A program made the translations under genes and the position numbers. Below, piece by piece: positions 1 to 13,078 of a DNA stretch of 64,000 bases. The stretch is taken from assembly GCF_028858725.1 (NCBI RefSeq), contig NC_084773.1, positions 9,166,350 through 9,230,349 of the forward strand, in the 5' to 3' direction. Numbering within the stretch: position 1 is the first letter of the stretch; each line of letters begins with the position of its first letter. The stretch is from Colius striatus. Lineage: Eukaryota; Chordata; Aves; Coliiformes; Coliidae. The notes beneath the pieces were generated by a model that was not told the origin of the DNA, ran no database searches, and worked only from the letters and a program-made list of their open reading frames with translations.

Positions 1-33
1 CTACCATTCTGATTCTGTGATTCTATATCTGAC
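1..33 (+). mobile_element. CR1 LINE 3' tail cut by the window edge
   Basis: CTACCATTCTGATTCTGTGA is the CR1 3' terminus with its ATTCTGTG-type repeat; the rest of the copy lies to the left of the window. Confidence 0.8.
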
Positions 34-231
34 TGTGGACGGCCAATCCAGCTCACATAAATTCCAGTTCTCAGAGGATAATTACATTACATAGAAAGAA
101 TGAGGTTCACACAACTGTTTCATTCATAACAAGAGGACTTGACAGTCTTCCATCTGTTGGTCTATATAGACACGCTGAAGAGAATGTATAGAACAGCTAT
201 TTTGTGAGGGTGACACTTTATATCCACTTAT

Positions 232-350
232 TAATCACAGAATCATTACCTTTGGAAAAGACCTTGAAGATCATTAAGTCCAACCACTAACCTTCCACTG
301 TCAAGCCCATCACTAAACCAAATTGTATCCCAGAAAATACTCCATCGGAG
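232..350 (-). mobile_element. CR1 LINE fragment, antisense
   Basis: Starts with ATCACAGAATCATTACC and TTGGAAAAGACCTTGAAGA, then AAGTCCAACCACTAACC, the reverse complement of a CR1 3' region. Divergent, and the right boundary is vague. Confidence 0.75.
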
Positions 351-3300
351 TGCGCAAAATATAAATTTATGGAGAATTAAGTTGAATTTGTTTTATATAT
401 TACTTCAGACAATTTACAAGGTGTTTTTATAGGTGCTTTTATGTATATACTAGTAGTCCTCCTTGGTATCTTTGTATGAAAACACAAAAAAAACCTCCAC
501 AAGTTCTGCAGTGAAAAACTATGATACAAAGGCTCAGGTTCTCCCAGTCTGCAACTTCACTATGGAGTGACAAAAACTCAAAGGAAAAAAAAACAAAGCA
601 CAGAACCTATGAGCTATTCTTGGCTCTGAAAGCTAAAACATCCCTTTTCCTGAATTCATGGTTCGTTATTGTGATTAGGGAATATTTTATGCCATCATAA
701 CACTCTTTTTTAATTAATTTGAAATATATTGGTTATACATGAAGTTGTACTATGCAAAAAAAAGAAACCACTAGAGAATATAAGAATGTGAGATTTCTAT
801 CTGTACCAATAAATTTTTTGCTTTATGTAGAACCTAAGGCCAGACATTAAAGAATCCTACATTTCAGTAACCAGATCGTTCTCATATACTCCATAATCTT
901 CATTGAAGCAGTCTGAACTTCATCATCCCATTTTCTTAGTATTGTAGTGATAAGTTACAAAGATATCTCATAACTATTAGATATCTCTTTTGTCATTGAG
1001 ATTCTTGTCAGTACCACAATACGGAATAACTAATGGCCTATGCCATTCTGAATATGTTCTGGTCTTCAAAATTGAATAAATATAGATTTGAAAGTATCCT
1101 TTTATTATGCTATAATTAACTAACTACCAGTTAGTTAGTTAACATCAGTTTCTATGACAATTGTCTACTACCCTAACTGTATGAAATATAAGGATTTCTG
1201 CCACATGTGAGTAAAACTCGGTCACTGAGGACCTAACTACAAGTGGGTACATCCACTTACCAATTCTACAACTAAAAAGAGTTAATGGTCTTTTCCTCTT
1301 TTGTTTTCTTGCTTTTTTTTTCCTTTTTTACCATTTGGGACCAGCCCTGTAAACTATATGTGTGCTAGCACATTTACTTAAATGTAGCCAGACTGCTTTC
1401 TGGTATATAAAAGAAATGGCTAAGCATTCATGCCTCTAGACATTCTCTGCTCGCAAAATAGGTATTGTCATGTAGTTTTCATATTTGGAACATACTCAAG
1501 CTTATGACAGGTTCCAGAAGATACCTGAGAAATGGGAGAAGGGGAGTTTGTCTAGTCCAAAGCATGATAAGTAATGTTCTAACAATTTGACAGTGAATTT
1601 CCAGTGCCAAGAAATGCTTCCTGAACTTGTTTAATTTACTAACATAAAAGTAACTGTAGGTGAAATTCTTTCCAACTGGTTGATCCTGAAGACATTCTTT
1701 TCCTCTATCTACAGAAGCATCCAATGAATAAGTTCTCCTCTGAACCTTAAATGTGCCCAAAAAAGCCTATTTCAGTATTGATGATTGCAGATGAAGTGCC
1801 CTCCTTAGTCAAGGGCATTTAGATCCAGGGATCAACTTGGTATGCTCCTATTTTGCATTCCTCTACTTCCTTTGTTGCTCCAGTTTCCCTTTTCCATCCT
1901 GTGTGTTTTTTATTACCTTTTTGACTAAGAGCAATTTGTGATTTCACAACCACAGGTTGTAACAGAAGATTGAAACACAACCACACATTGTAATAGAAGA
2001 ATTTATTACAATAATGGAGCTCTACATTAAATTCAACTGATTCCTTTTTTTCCCTTATTAAGCTATATAGAAAAAAAAAAAAGAGAGGTCTCATAAGTTA
2101 AAATAGAGAGAACTGTTTTCTAATTGTCAGTCAGACATTATATAACAAATTCCCTATAAATAGGCAGAAAATGGCTTGCAAATGTAGAGGAATTTCTCCT
2201 TGTCAGTCTGGCACATCTATTTCTAGTGGACTGCAAATCTCAGCATATGCAACTTGTGAGCATGAATATGCCTGAGATATGACTGTGCAATGAGGGAGAA
2301 GGTGGCTCTCATAATATAGTTCTTGCAAATTGAAGGAACTATTTTATATCTGTTATCAGTTGATAAAGTATTGTTTAGATAGAAAAAATCCATATGTGTG
2401 ACTATGCCTTATCTCCTTTGTCTATTTTTGTGGGATTTATCATTGTTTAATTGACTTCATTGGGCGAGTCAAATAAAAAAAGGAAATAAATAAAAAGGAA
2501 AATATCAAACTTTAAGGCTTAGGGGAAATAACTAAGAATTTTGTTTCCAGCCAATTCTGTTTATGGATTAAATATACCACAGTAAATTAAATTTCCTCAT
2601 AGTCTTTATCATTTAGATGTAAGGAGGAAAACTTACCTGAAGCTGCGAGAGAAACCTCAAAATATAGGAATCAGAAATGAAGCCTATAAACAGCTGTTAC
2701 TTTATGCTTCCCTCTCCTTTAAGGATGAAGAAAGATCTACAATCCTGTCAATTCACCATCACTGAGTAGCACAGTATTCTTTTGGTAGATGTGAAAAAAG
2801 GCAGAAGAAAACCATCATCTATGCTGAAACCATACAGAAATATATAGAAACAAATCCATGTATTGGTAAAATTCTTTAATGAAATTACTACCCAGAGGAA
2901 GAAATATCTATGAAAAATTTCCATAAATTTATCAGTCATAGAGAAAGCAAAAGCAATGGAAAAACTCACAAATACAGCTTATTTCTATTGTACTAAACCC
3001 ATTTCTTGTTTCTTCAGGATGTAGAACACCTATATACAAGTGAATATAAATTATAAATCACAAGATTTTTTTATGCTGAGTTAAAAAGCATTTTGCTATG
3101 CAGTACTGAATTTATTCTTAAATCTTCAGGGCAATCAGAAAGTAAATATGTATAGCAAAAGGCAGACAGGCAAACCATATGTCAGAGCAGCAGCCACTGT
3201 GAGAGAGAGGATAAAAGCACTAATCACTGAAATATAGCTCAATCAAAAAGATATTTTATAAAGCATGAAAGATCAGACAATAATATGTAGCATTTCTTGA

Positions 3301-6300
3301 TCCCTGAGCAAACTGTGCTTCTAGTGGTGTATGAGACTATCTATGACCACCTTTAATATGAATGGAGGAACCAGATACTGGGGTACAACAGCAGGCAGTA
3401 GTTACTCAGCAGTATTTTTAACAATATTTCTCTGCTTCTTATTTATATGTACTTATCTTTCTGTGCTCCTTACTTTTGGTTAAAAAAAGATCCTGCATTC
3501 ATTTTGTTTTAATAACTTGACCAGGCACCTGTGAAAAAGAATACATTTGAAAATGAGTAGAAATATTTTGCAGCTACAGCAATTGGTCTAAGAAAAATTA
3601 CCTCTCTGCATAAACTTTACCTCACTGGAAATATTTTGCCTGTTTCTTTCATGCAGACAATGGAACACATGGTTTTGGTGGTTTGAGTATAGTTGCAGTT
3701 TTAAAATCCTAAAGAGCACTATGACCTGTGCTTCGGTTCATTTAGAAATAAAAGGGAATCTGAGCAAAATTACTTTGTTGTCTGTAATGAGAAAACAAGA
3801 TAGAAACACAGAGGCATAACTAGAAAAAATGAAGTATTTTGAAAGCTTACAATAATTTCATTTGTAATAGTTTACAATATTAGTTAAGTGAAATAGCTCT
3901 TTACTTCTGTGTTCCTGTTACAGAGCAGAGATTGTGGTGATCCACAACGTATTATAAGGAAGAGAATTGAAGAAAGAAGATCAGGCTTAAAAAGGATTTA
4001 ATCTGGCATAGCAACAGGTACTCAGGAATGTAAGGTGAGTTCAGGTTGTTCACACATAAAACCACTAGATCTACAGGACCTGTAATATTGGCTGTTTAGC
4101 ACACTCATTATTAAACTTCTTTATCATATGCTTATTAATACAAAAGGTTAAAGCAGATACTATGCTTTTTACTACAAACGCAGCAGATATTCTGGTTGCA
4201 CTTTTTCTTGCAGGGCTCATACCTGTGTTCAATTTTCCATAAGTTGTCTGTAAAGCAGGACATTGGGGTGTCCAAAGGCTATGAATCTTTCTTTCAGGTT
4301 CTTCTCAAACACTGCTCCCATCTTGTTACACAGAGAAGCCACTCTGGTTGCACTATACTACAGGTTTTCTTTTTGTTGCCAAGCTACATTCTTTGCTTCT
4401 TTAGAAGCTGCAGGTTGTTGATTTTTCATCCTCTTCGTACTTCCAATTTGTTTGATAAACACAATGAAACAGCAAAAGTAGACATGGAATTGAATGATGC
4501 CTTTTGTCAGTTACCGCCTGGTGTGATGAAACCAGCAGGAGTATAAAAGCAAAAAAGAATGCTTTTAAAAGAGGAGTAATTTTCTTAAATATTGAGAAAT
4601 GATTCTCTTAAGATAATATTTGCAATCAGCACCCAGCATGTGCAGCAGCCACGTTCTGGAAGACAAAATTGGCTGCTTTGGAGAGTTCAGCATAAAGCAG
4701 ACGGTTGGGGTACTGTAATTCTCCTACACTAAGTTATTAAAAGACAAATGCTGTATGGTACTGAAGCTCAGTCTGAGGTGTTCCAAAATCACATACTTCT
4801 TAAATAGAACATAAAATAGTTAAGATCTGCATGTCGATGTTTGAAATGTAAGATACGGTCACCAAACTCACCCATCATTACATCTTAAGAGATGTTTTTC
4901 TGCAGATCAGCTTGGAAAGTAGATAACACTTCCAGAGGCATAAAAATGACTAAGAGCCGGGCAAGTAGAACAAAATAAACTAAGAAAAAAAATGACCGAG
5001 GTGGCAGAAAGACCAGAAGAGAGTTCTGTACTTATTAAATTTTTACTTGTACAAGAACAATAAGAGTTTCCAATAGGGCTTTTCCCACAGAGATTCAGAT
5101 AGGACCCACTCATTTTCTCAGATCCTTCTGAGAGCAGTCTGAGTGCAGCTGGGTCCAACATCAGTCCCCAGCTGTAAAGAAGAGTTCAGATTCTGGGTTC
5201 TAGCAGAGTCAATTTCTTACAGCTCGATCTCTTAACGAAAGTTGCCCCAAACCAAGAAAACCCTGGGTCATTATACCCTGACGATGTAAGTTTCACCTCC
5301 CTCTTGAAAGCTCAGTTCAATAATAATATTTGAGTCTGGAGTCTTCTTGTTCTTTTTTTTTGTCTCTGGCCAGCTTCTGTTGCTTATCTCAGAAGTTGCA
5401 CATTTTTCTCATGTTGATTTAAAACCGCCTTTTCTGCACTTGGGTGTTGTCAATGTGGCCAGTCTTTTGTTAACTCAGGCAGGACAACTTCCTCCTCGTT
5501 CTTACAAGAATTCCCTTCAAGACTACTCTCAGTGCTTTGTCATCCTGAAGTTTGTGGCCTCAGATCTCAGCACTCATAAAGTTGTTTAGCTTTAGCAAGT
5601 TTTAATTCATCATTCATGGATCATTTGCACAAATAATTATATTATTTTACAATCAAGTTCTTCAATTTTCAACAGGAATTACGGTTGTGGTTACAAGAAA
5701 GATATTGGAAGAACAAGTGAAAGTTACTGATGAAGTACCTTTGATTAGTCCAGTTCCAGCAATGGCCAGCATTTTTACTACAGAGATGATCCCTGTAACA
5801 TCACCTCTGAGAGTCAGTTTGTAGTGGAATTTAGGGTGCACTATTATCCCTGAGATTGCTATTTACTTCTTATAGAAGAGTTCATTGTGGACCAATATCT
5901 TGTGTTCAAAAACTAGAACTGCTTGTATCTATTCCAGCAGTATCAGTGCTATTTATTATTACAGAAACATTAATTAAAGGTTAATTAACTTAAAATACCA
6001 AGTCTTTCAACATTGTCCCCTCTTTTCATAAGTCTCATTCTTTTTATGCTCTGATTTTGAAGTCATAAAAAAATTCAAATTGTCTGAAACATTATTTCCA
6101 TTTTTATTTGCTCTTGTACATTTTAACAAAAATTTGTAACAAATTAAAGACTCAGCAAAGACTTATAGAGCTTGCAGATACAGTGACACTCAGCCTTGTC
6201 ATCTGAGGAAAAGGGTCTATTTATTGATTAGCCTTCCTTTTGTATTTTAGAAGTATTACCATTCTGTTGACAAAGATGCCAGTTGTTTGCAGCCATACTT

Positions 6301-9300
6301 TGGATGATCTGTTATTATTCAGAAGTAGTGTGTCCTAAGGACAGTAAATTGCAACCATGGTTTTTTTCTTAGCTGTAACACTAGATGCCAGAATTTAGCA
6401 ATTTTAATAACAAAAATAGCCTCTTCCTTGTAGCAAGGGTCCTATTGCCAAGTAATTGTATCAGTAGGTCTCTCAGCTTCTATTGGCTTGTTTGGTTTGT
6501 AAATACAAACACTGACACAAATCCAGAACATTTTCAATCTAAACTGGGATAAAGTATGACAGATGGATGTAGAACACAGATGGAAGGAAAGAATAGAAAG
6601 TTTTCATACCTCCTTTTCTGAAACCCTCAAAATTTTTTTTGGAGATTGGAAGTCTCATAATTTAGTTGCTGATTCAGTTGCAGAAGTTCAGCAACTTCTG
6701 CCCTTTAAGCAGTCAACAGTCCCCTTGTCCCTATTTTCCTCCATTTACTCTTCACCCATGACAATTGGTTCTAAGTGTTCTTTTTATTCACTAAACCAAG
6801 ACTCAAATGTCTAAGCACTTTATGATGTCCATCACTTTTCAAGCGGTCTTAAAAGTCTAGTTTAAATCCGTGGTTACGCTATTTAGCTTTGTAAGTATAA
6901 GGTCATTCAAAAAGATCCTAACTGCTCAAAGTTGCTAATTCCCTTAGCATAAAAGATGAAAATATTATAAAAACCTCCTTTTTTTTAGGAAATAAATGGA
7001 AGTTAAAGATGTATTGACAACAGGTGGTAACTCTTTTTATATAGTAGCTGTCAGGGCTGATGGATGTATAGTGAGGCCTAGGTAAGGAATCCCGATCCAA
7101 ATAGTTTTTTGTAAACCTCCAGTACTCCATGTGGCCAGTTAGTTAAATCATATATAAAATATTATCTCACACATAAAGAATGATGTAGCCTTTCTGATAC
7201 TATTATTTTGAGTATTTTGCATCCCCCTGACACTGAACAAAAGATTTCTTTACCTTCTTGGAATGGAACAGAAAAAAACCAAAAAGCCCAGCTCTGAAAA
7301 TTTTCCAAAACAACATAACACCATGTAGCCATAGAGATGAAACTGCTTTTTTTCTGTGTTATTGGAAATAAGAGCAATGTACATGCCATGAAAGTGAGAT
7401 GTCACTTAGAGCCTAATCTAGAGCATAATCTAACATATTTGAAGAAAAATCCTACCAAATTCTTCAATAATACTGGCCTATTTTGCAAATGGAAAAGCAA
7501 AGTACGTAAAGGTAAAACCCCAATTATTCTGGAATAGCAATTAGTGCATTTCAGCTCCTGACCATATGGCTGTTTCACAGACTATCTTTGGACATCCTAT
7601 TTGGGCATTTCTGACAGTATAATAGTAGTACACCATCTACTTAGCTCTGTATTTTAACTCCCTAAACACAAGTCAAACAGCACACACACATACAGTTCAC
7701 TAAGAATAATTGTACAAAATTTCAGGGAAATATTTTTAATCACTATTAGCAACAGAAATGTCTTGACCATGTCAGTATTGCAGTTTCTTCCTTTGCAACG
7801 TTACTGATACTCCTTAGAAACTTCCATTGGTCTGGCAGTAATACTGTTATAACCAAGTTATTTTCTATATAGTATGCATAAAAGTAAGAGATGGTGGCTT
7901 AAACTTACTACTATGATACAATACCATATGCTTCTGAATGACCATGTTATAAAAGCATGCTGAGTTAAAAACATTAGGCATGATATAATGTTAGAGAACA
8001 TCCTTTCAGAAATTGACAGGTTTTTTTATAGCCTGTAATGATTTGCTCAAGTATGAAGCAATTTCTTGTAAATACTGAAGTAATTGCTGGCAGATTTCAT
8101 TTGTCCCAGAATATAACACAGTAACACTATTAGATGTACATGTTCATTGCAGTAGTATAGAAAAAAAATCACTACAGAAGGAAGACTAGACTGACTTGAG
8201 CTACAGTAAGCAACACAATGATTTGTTGTCACGCTTGTCATCACAAGTTCAGTCTCATCTTGTAGCAGCTGGATAAGTGCATTTTTCTTTGAAGTGCAGA
8301 ACATTTTTGAAAGCTATAGCACAACATTTTTATCTCCTTTTCTTAATAAAGCTCCTTTGACTCTTCAAAAGAAATATCCTGAATTACTGGTGTCCTAATA
8401 CGTTTCTATTCAAGCTTATCTAATTCAGCAGTACAAAGCTTTGAGAATCAACAGAAAAGAAATACAGTAGATACAAACATACATTTTTATGTATGTATAC
8501 CTACAAGAACAACTCCACATATATATATAATACATGTGAGTGTGTATACACACACCCCCATATATATAAAACTTTCATGGCAGAAACAAAACAGTTGGCA
8601 AAGCTTACTCATGAAGTGGGACTGAATCATAAACCATTCAGAGATCTAGGCTGTTTTCCCAATTTTCTGCAGAACAATTATTGCCAGATATAATGAACAC
8701 TGTCTTCAAAGACAGAGAAGGATTACATCTAAATGAATTTACATCTTCAGAAATTCTAAAGCATGTATGAAAATTACAATATTCAGCAAGTAGCATCTGC
8801 TGAAATGTAACAAAAGTATTTTGAAATATATCCAAGTTCAAGACCAACTTGGTTTAGGAAGCAAGATATGATTAAAGAGCTTTGTTCAAAAAACTTGACA
8901 AAAGGGAAGATTCCTACAAAAACTGAGAGAAAGCACTGCATCAGCATAGGTCATCCTTTTCTTTTTTGTTAAATCTACACCCATTGTGCTGCATTTTCTG
9001 TTTCAGCTATACCCAAGGGTTGAACAGATAAAAACCAAGATATAAGGATAAAAGCAAAACATTTCTAATGCTAAAAGCTTTTTTGTTGTTAAATTTCCAG
9101 GGGAATTCAGTTTAGTTCATTGATTTTAAGCCAAATTAATTTCTGCAATTATTTGTTTTAGTCAGAGCTGAATCTGCTATTACTGCTTTGGTTAACTTTT
9201 TAATGCAACATTTAGTCAAAGATTTTCAAAGTACTGTACAAAATATGGAAGAAATCCTATAAATTTCTGGAAGTGGAACTGTTAGGGCACGGATTATAAA

Positions 9301-12300
9301 TCCACAGAAATCTATGAAGTTTCACGTATTGATAGCTCTAATTACAACTCTGAAAATATGAAGGAGGGAAGGCAAAATAACAATAAAACTTTCAGTGTGG
9401 AAGCATTTATAACATTGTACAAACTGAGGGGCTGAGTCACCATCATGTGAAGATGTTCACTTGTTTGTATCTGCCTGTGGCCCGTGGATGTACTTCCCAT
9501 ATCACGCAAAAGTGCTGTGATGTACACTGATAATCTTAACAAAACCTCTAAATAGACAAAATAACCACGATAATAATGGTCTCTTTTAGTAATGCTTTCA
9601 GGTTTGCAGTAAATGGAAGCATAGCATAGCCATTTATATAAATGAATATATTTATCTTACAGCAAGATAAATGACAATCACTTCCTCCCCTGTTTATACT
9701 TGTTTATGATTCCATTGTTTCATTTGGATAAAAAAACCTCATAGATGATCACTCAAAGCCACACAATTTCTAAATAATGCTGCTATTCAGCATGTTTGTT
9801 TATTATTTTTAGGTCTTTGATACCTCTGATATTACAGAGCTCCATTTATTTCCTGTAGAGGAATAAGCATATCTTCCCTCCCTTCCCAAGTTCAGTAGTA
9901 ACTTTCGTCTAAAATCCCTGAAAATTTGGTTATAAAACTCAACACAAGGAGCCGCAGATGCTCAGAACACACCTTTCACTTCTCAGATACCATCCATTAC
10001 AACATAAACATAAGCTTTTTTTCCTCTCAAGAGTTCTTCTGAATAGTCCCTTTGCCCAAGTTCTAGAAATCAAAATGGTTCAGATTCTGAATAAATTTAA
10101 TCTTATTCCAAGAAGCCAAACAATATAATACAAAGTGATGGAAATATAATTAGTAGCATTCATTTTATCTTAAATTTCTGCAGCTGGTTTAACTTTGATT
10201 GTTTCAGCACTTTCTCCACTATATCCTCTGCATGTTGATTTGTTCAAGCTCTAATGAACATTCTCCATTTATCTGATATAGTTGCATTTATCTTCAGGGG
10301 TTACAACAATGACATTTTCTTCTAAAGACAAGTTGCACTTTAATAAAGGAGAGGAGAAAGGTATCTGCATAACACTTCATAGACTGCTTGCTCAGAAAAA
10401 TTCATTGGTTTGATCCATTTTTGTTGTTCAGAGGGTTTCACTTTATCGCCTTTTCCTCCACTCTCTTGACCTCTCTACTTTGGCTCTAAGATTATTATAC
10501 TTAAAAAACCATAAAATGTAAAGTTTTACTTTATTAGTCTTTCATTTACTATAGTTTTTCCTTGCTTTATGATAACCATTCCTATTTGATAGCAAATATA
10601 AATAAATGTCATTGCTGTTTCAATTATTTGGTTATTTTCTGCTATTTCTTGCTCAGGTTTTTGTTGTTTTAATTAAGTTTTCGTTATCACATGTTCAAAT
10701 CCACACTGACTGATTTCTTGTGAGGACACTTTCTGTGGCCCTCACATGACATTTGTTTTATATCTGCTGTGAAATACAAATTTTATTACATTAAATGCTT
10801 CTACATAGTAGAACATAATCAGCTCCTGGGGGGCAGTTGCTATGCATGAAGTTGAAGGATGCAACAGTGCCAGTATGGTATCTCTATCCAAAAGAAGCCT
10901 CCTTCAAGATGAGTAACGAAAGATTTGACAGCTGATTGGATTTTTATGAAGGGGAAAATGGAAGAGAAAAAAAAAAAATCAGGCTTATTAACCTGGAGCA
11001 AAAAGGCTTAGCTGTCAAGGGATAATCCTCAGATGCTTACCATGTCTTAATTAAACACAACAGGGGCTGATAAAATGCAGAGAACCTACCAAAACTCCCT
11101 GCTCTACAGTGTTCTGCCTAGACATTGAAGATGATTTTGAATTCTCTGCAGCTTGGAAATGGTAGCAAACAGTTGTCAGAGTTCTGTGTTATGCATTTCA
11201 GTCAAGACTTGAGAAGTAAGAGCCTCATTTGTAAGTATTTTGCAGGAGATGCTTTCCTGACAAGAATAAAACGTTAGGTAGGAATCTTTGCTTTCACAGT
11301 GTTTAAACCATAACAAAACATACTTTTAGGAAAAAAAGAATACACATCTTCCAGAAGAAACACTGGCTCATCCTCATTTCACAGGCTGGTCATTAGTAAT
11401 TTCATTTTCAGGTATTGAAAGCAAGGCCAAAAGTCTTTAGGTTTCCCATTTCACTTCTGAAGATCCAAAAACTAAGTACAAATTTGAATCTGGCCAGTGG
11501 TATGTAAGACATTTTAATGCTTTGAGGGCTGCTGTTCTTCCGCAGTCATCTTTGCCTCAGTGCTTGTCTGTAAAGCACTTGACAGGGATTTGCTGTTTGC
11601 TCACCTGCACACACTGCTTCTCTATAGTTCAAACTACTAAATTTAATTAAGAAAAAATAAATATCCCTTAAGGACATTCTCTATTTACTATATCTGCAAC
11701 GGCTGTATATCCTATAGAAACTGCCTACAAATACTATGAGGAAGGATGATGATTTCTGTCACTGATAAGGTGAAAGGATACACCTTCTGTGAATGCTGTT
11801 ATTCTGGAAAAGTTTGGGAATTCCTTCCCCTAAATTTAAGTTAAAAAACAGAGCTTAATGGGCTTAATGGATTCAAACCACACTAGTAGTATATTAAACT
11901 ATTTAAACAATACTCCCCCATGCAGCAAGAATACCAAATACAAGTCTGGCTACATTTCATATGGAAGTCCCAAGTAAATGTATTCTTGGGGGACCCTCTC
12001 GGCTGCATTTGTACTGTAAATGCATTTACAAACCCAACCCCTGGCCAAATCCCCATTGTTCTAGTTCCCAGAAGCTATCACTAACAATATTGAATTTAAT
12101 CACTGTGCCAATCCATTTATTCACCTAGAAAACAAGCATAGCAATTCTGACTGGGGTTTTCATGAGTACATAAGTGATTGAAAAATCAATGGGACTTGCT
12201 CTCTTAAGTCACTTAAGACCAGATATTAATGGTATCTGTGTGTCTAGAGATCAAGACAGACACCTGGTAGGACTTTCATAACACCTACCTCCCACTGACA

Positions 12301-12987
12301 TCTCATCCTCTTACCTCGCTTATACTGGCTATTAGAAAGTTTAATTAATGAGTGATTGAAGTGCTTTGTATAGTGTTCCATGAACTTATGGAGAGCTGCA
12401 TGTAGCCCGAAAGCACTTTTATTCAATCCTCTGGAATGATAAATCAAGAACTTAAGAATGCTGGTAAAATTAATTTACAAGAAATCAAATAAAAGCTGAT
12501 AACTCTTTTCCTACAAGCACTCCAACAGCCCTTGCATTATAGAAACACGTGTTATCTCCTCTATTTTCCTTCCTAAAAGCCTAAGCATTTTACATAATCT
12601 TTTTGGATAAGCAATAACAGGAAACACAGTCTTTAAATTTCTTTGCATATTTCATGTCAATTCCTACCATGCCCATTATGTTGGATTCTAATATTCACAC
12701 ACAATTCTGCAGATAAGACTCAGTAAATAAAACTACAAAAGCTAATGATGACATGGAAGCATGGCAAGTTAGAATATAGTCCATACAATGAGACTTGATG
12801 CCATGAAGAAATGTATTCTCCACATAATTTAGACTGAATGAGTAAAGCATCCAATCCAAAATACAAAAATGCCTAATGCTAATATGTAGATTCCACAGTC
12901 ACATATTTCAAAGACGCATTTCAGTGGAGGTAATTACTTTCATATCTAGTGAAAAGACACAGGGAAGATAAAACCGCAAGTTAAGGC
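351..12987. other. intergenic AT-rich DNA, no supported gene
   Basis: No exon with recognisable protein and splice sites was found on either strand. Short open frames up to 116 codons occur at the frequency expected by chance. A possible decayed LTR lies near 5,180-5,420 (see findings). In mammals the neighbouring gene on this side is ERC2, so part of this could be its promoter-side flank or an intron. Confidence 0.6.
8486..8572. repeat. low-complexity TA/CA tract
   Basis: Decayed microsatellite of TATG, ATATAT and TGTGTATACACACA units in the intergenic region. Confidence 0.8.
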
Positions 12988-13078
12988 TGGAGTCTAGGTG
13001 AACCTGCTTCTGCAGGGGGGTTGGACTAGATAATCTCTAAAGGCCCCTTCCAACCCCTACCATTCTATTATTCTGTAA
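12988..13078 (+). mobile_element. CR1 LINE 3' end fragment
   Basis: Shares GAACCTGCTTCTGCAGGGG, TTGGACTAGAT and CCTTCCAACCCCTACCATTC with the copy near 25,240, so it is the same or a close subfamily. Only about 90 bp remain, ending in the ATTCTG-type tail. Confidence 0.9.

Noticed and set aside
4196..4546. 116-codon plus-strand frame in the intergenic region
   Set aside because: No recognised family, no splice context or promoter, and composition (Phe, Leu, Cys, Ser) typical of translated AT-rich DNA.
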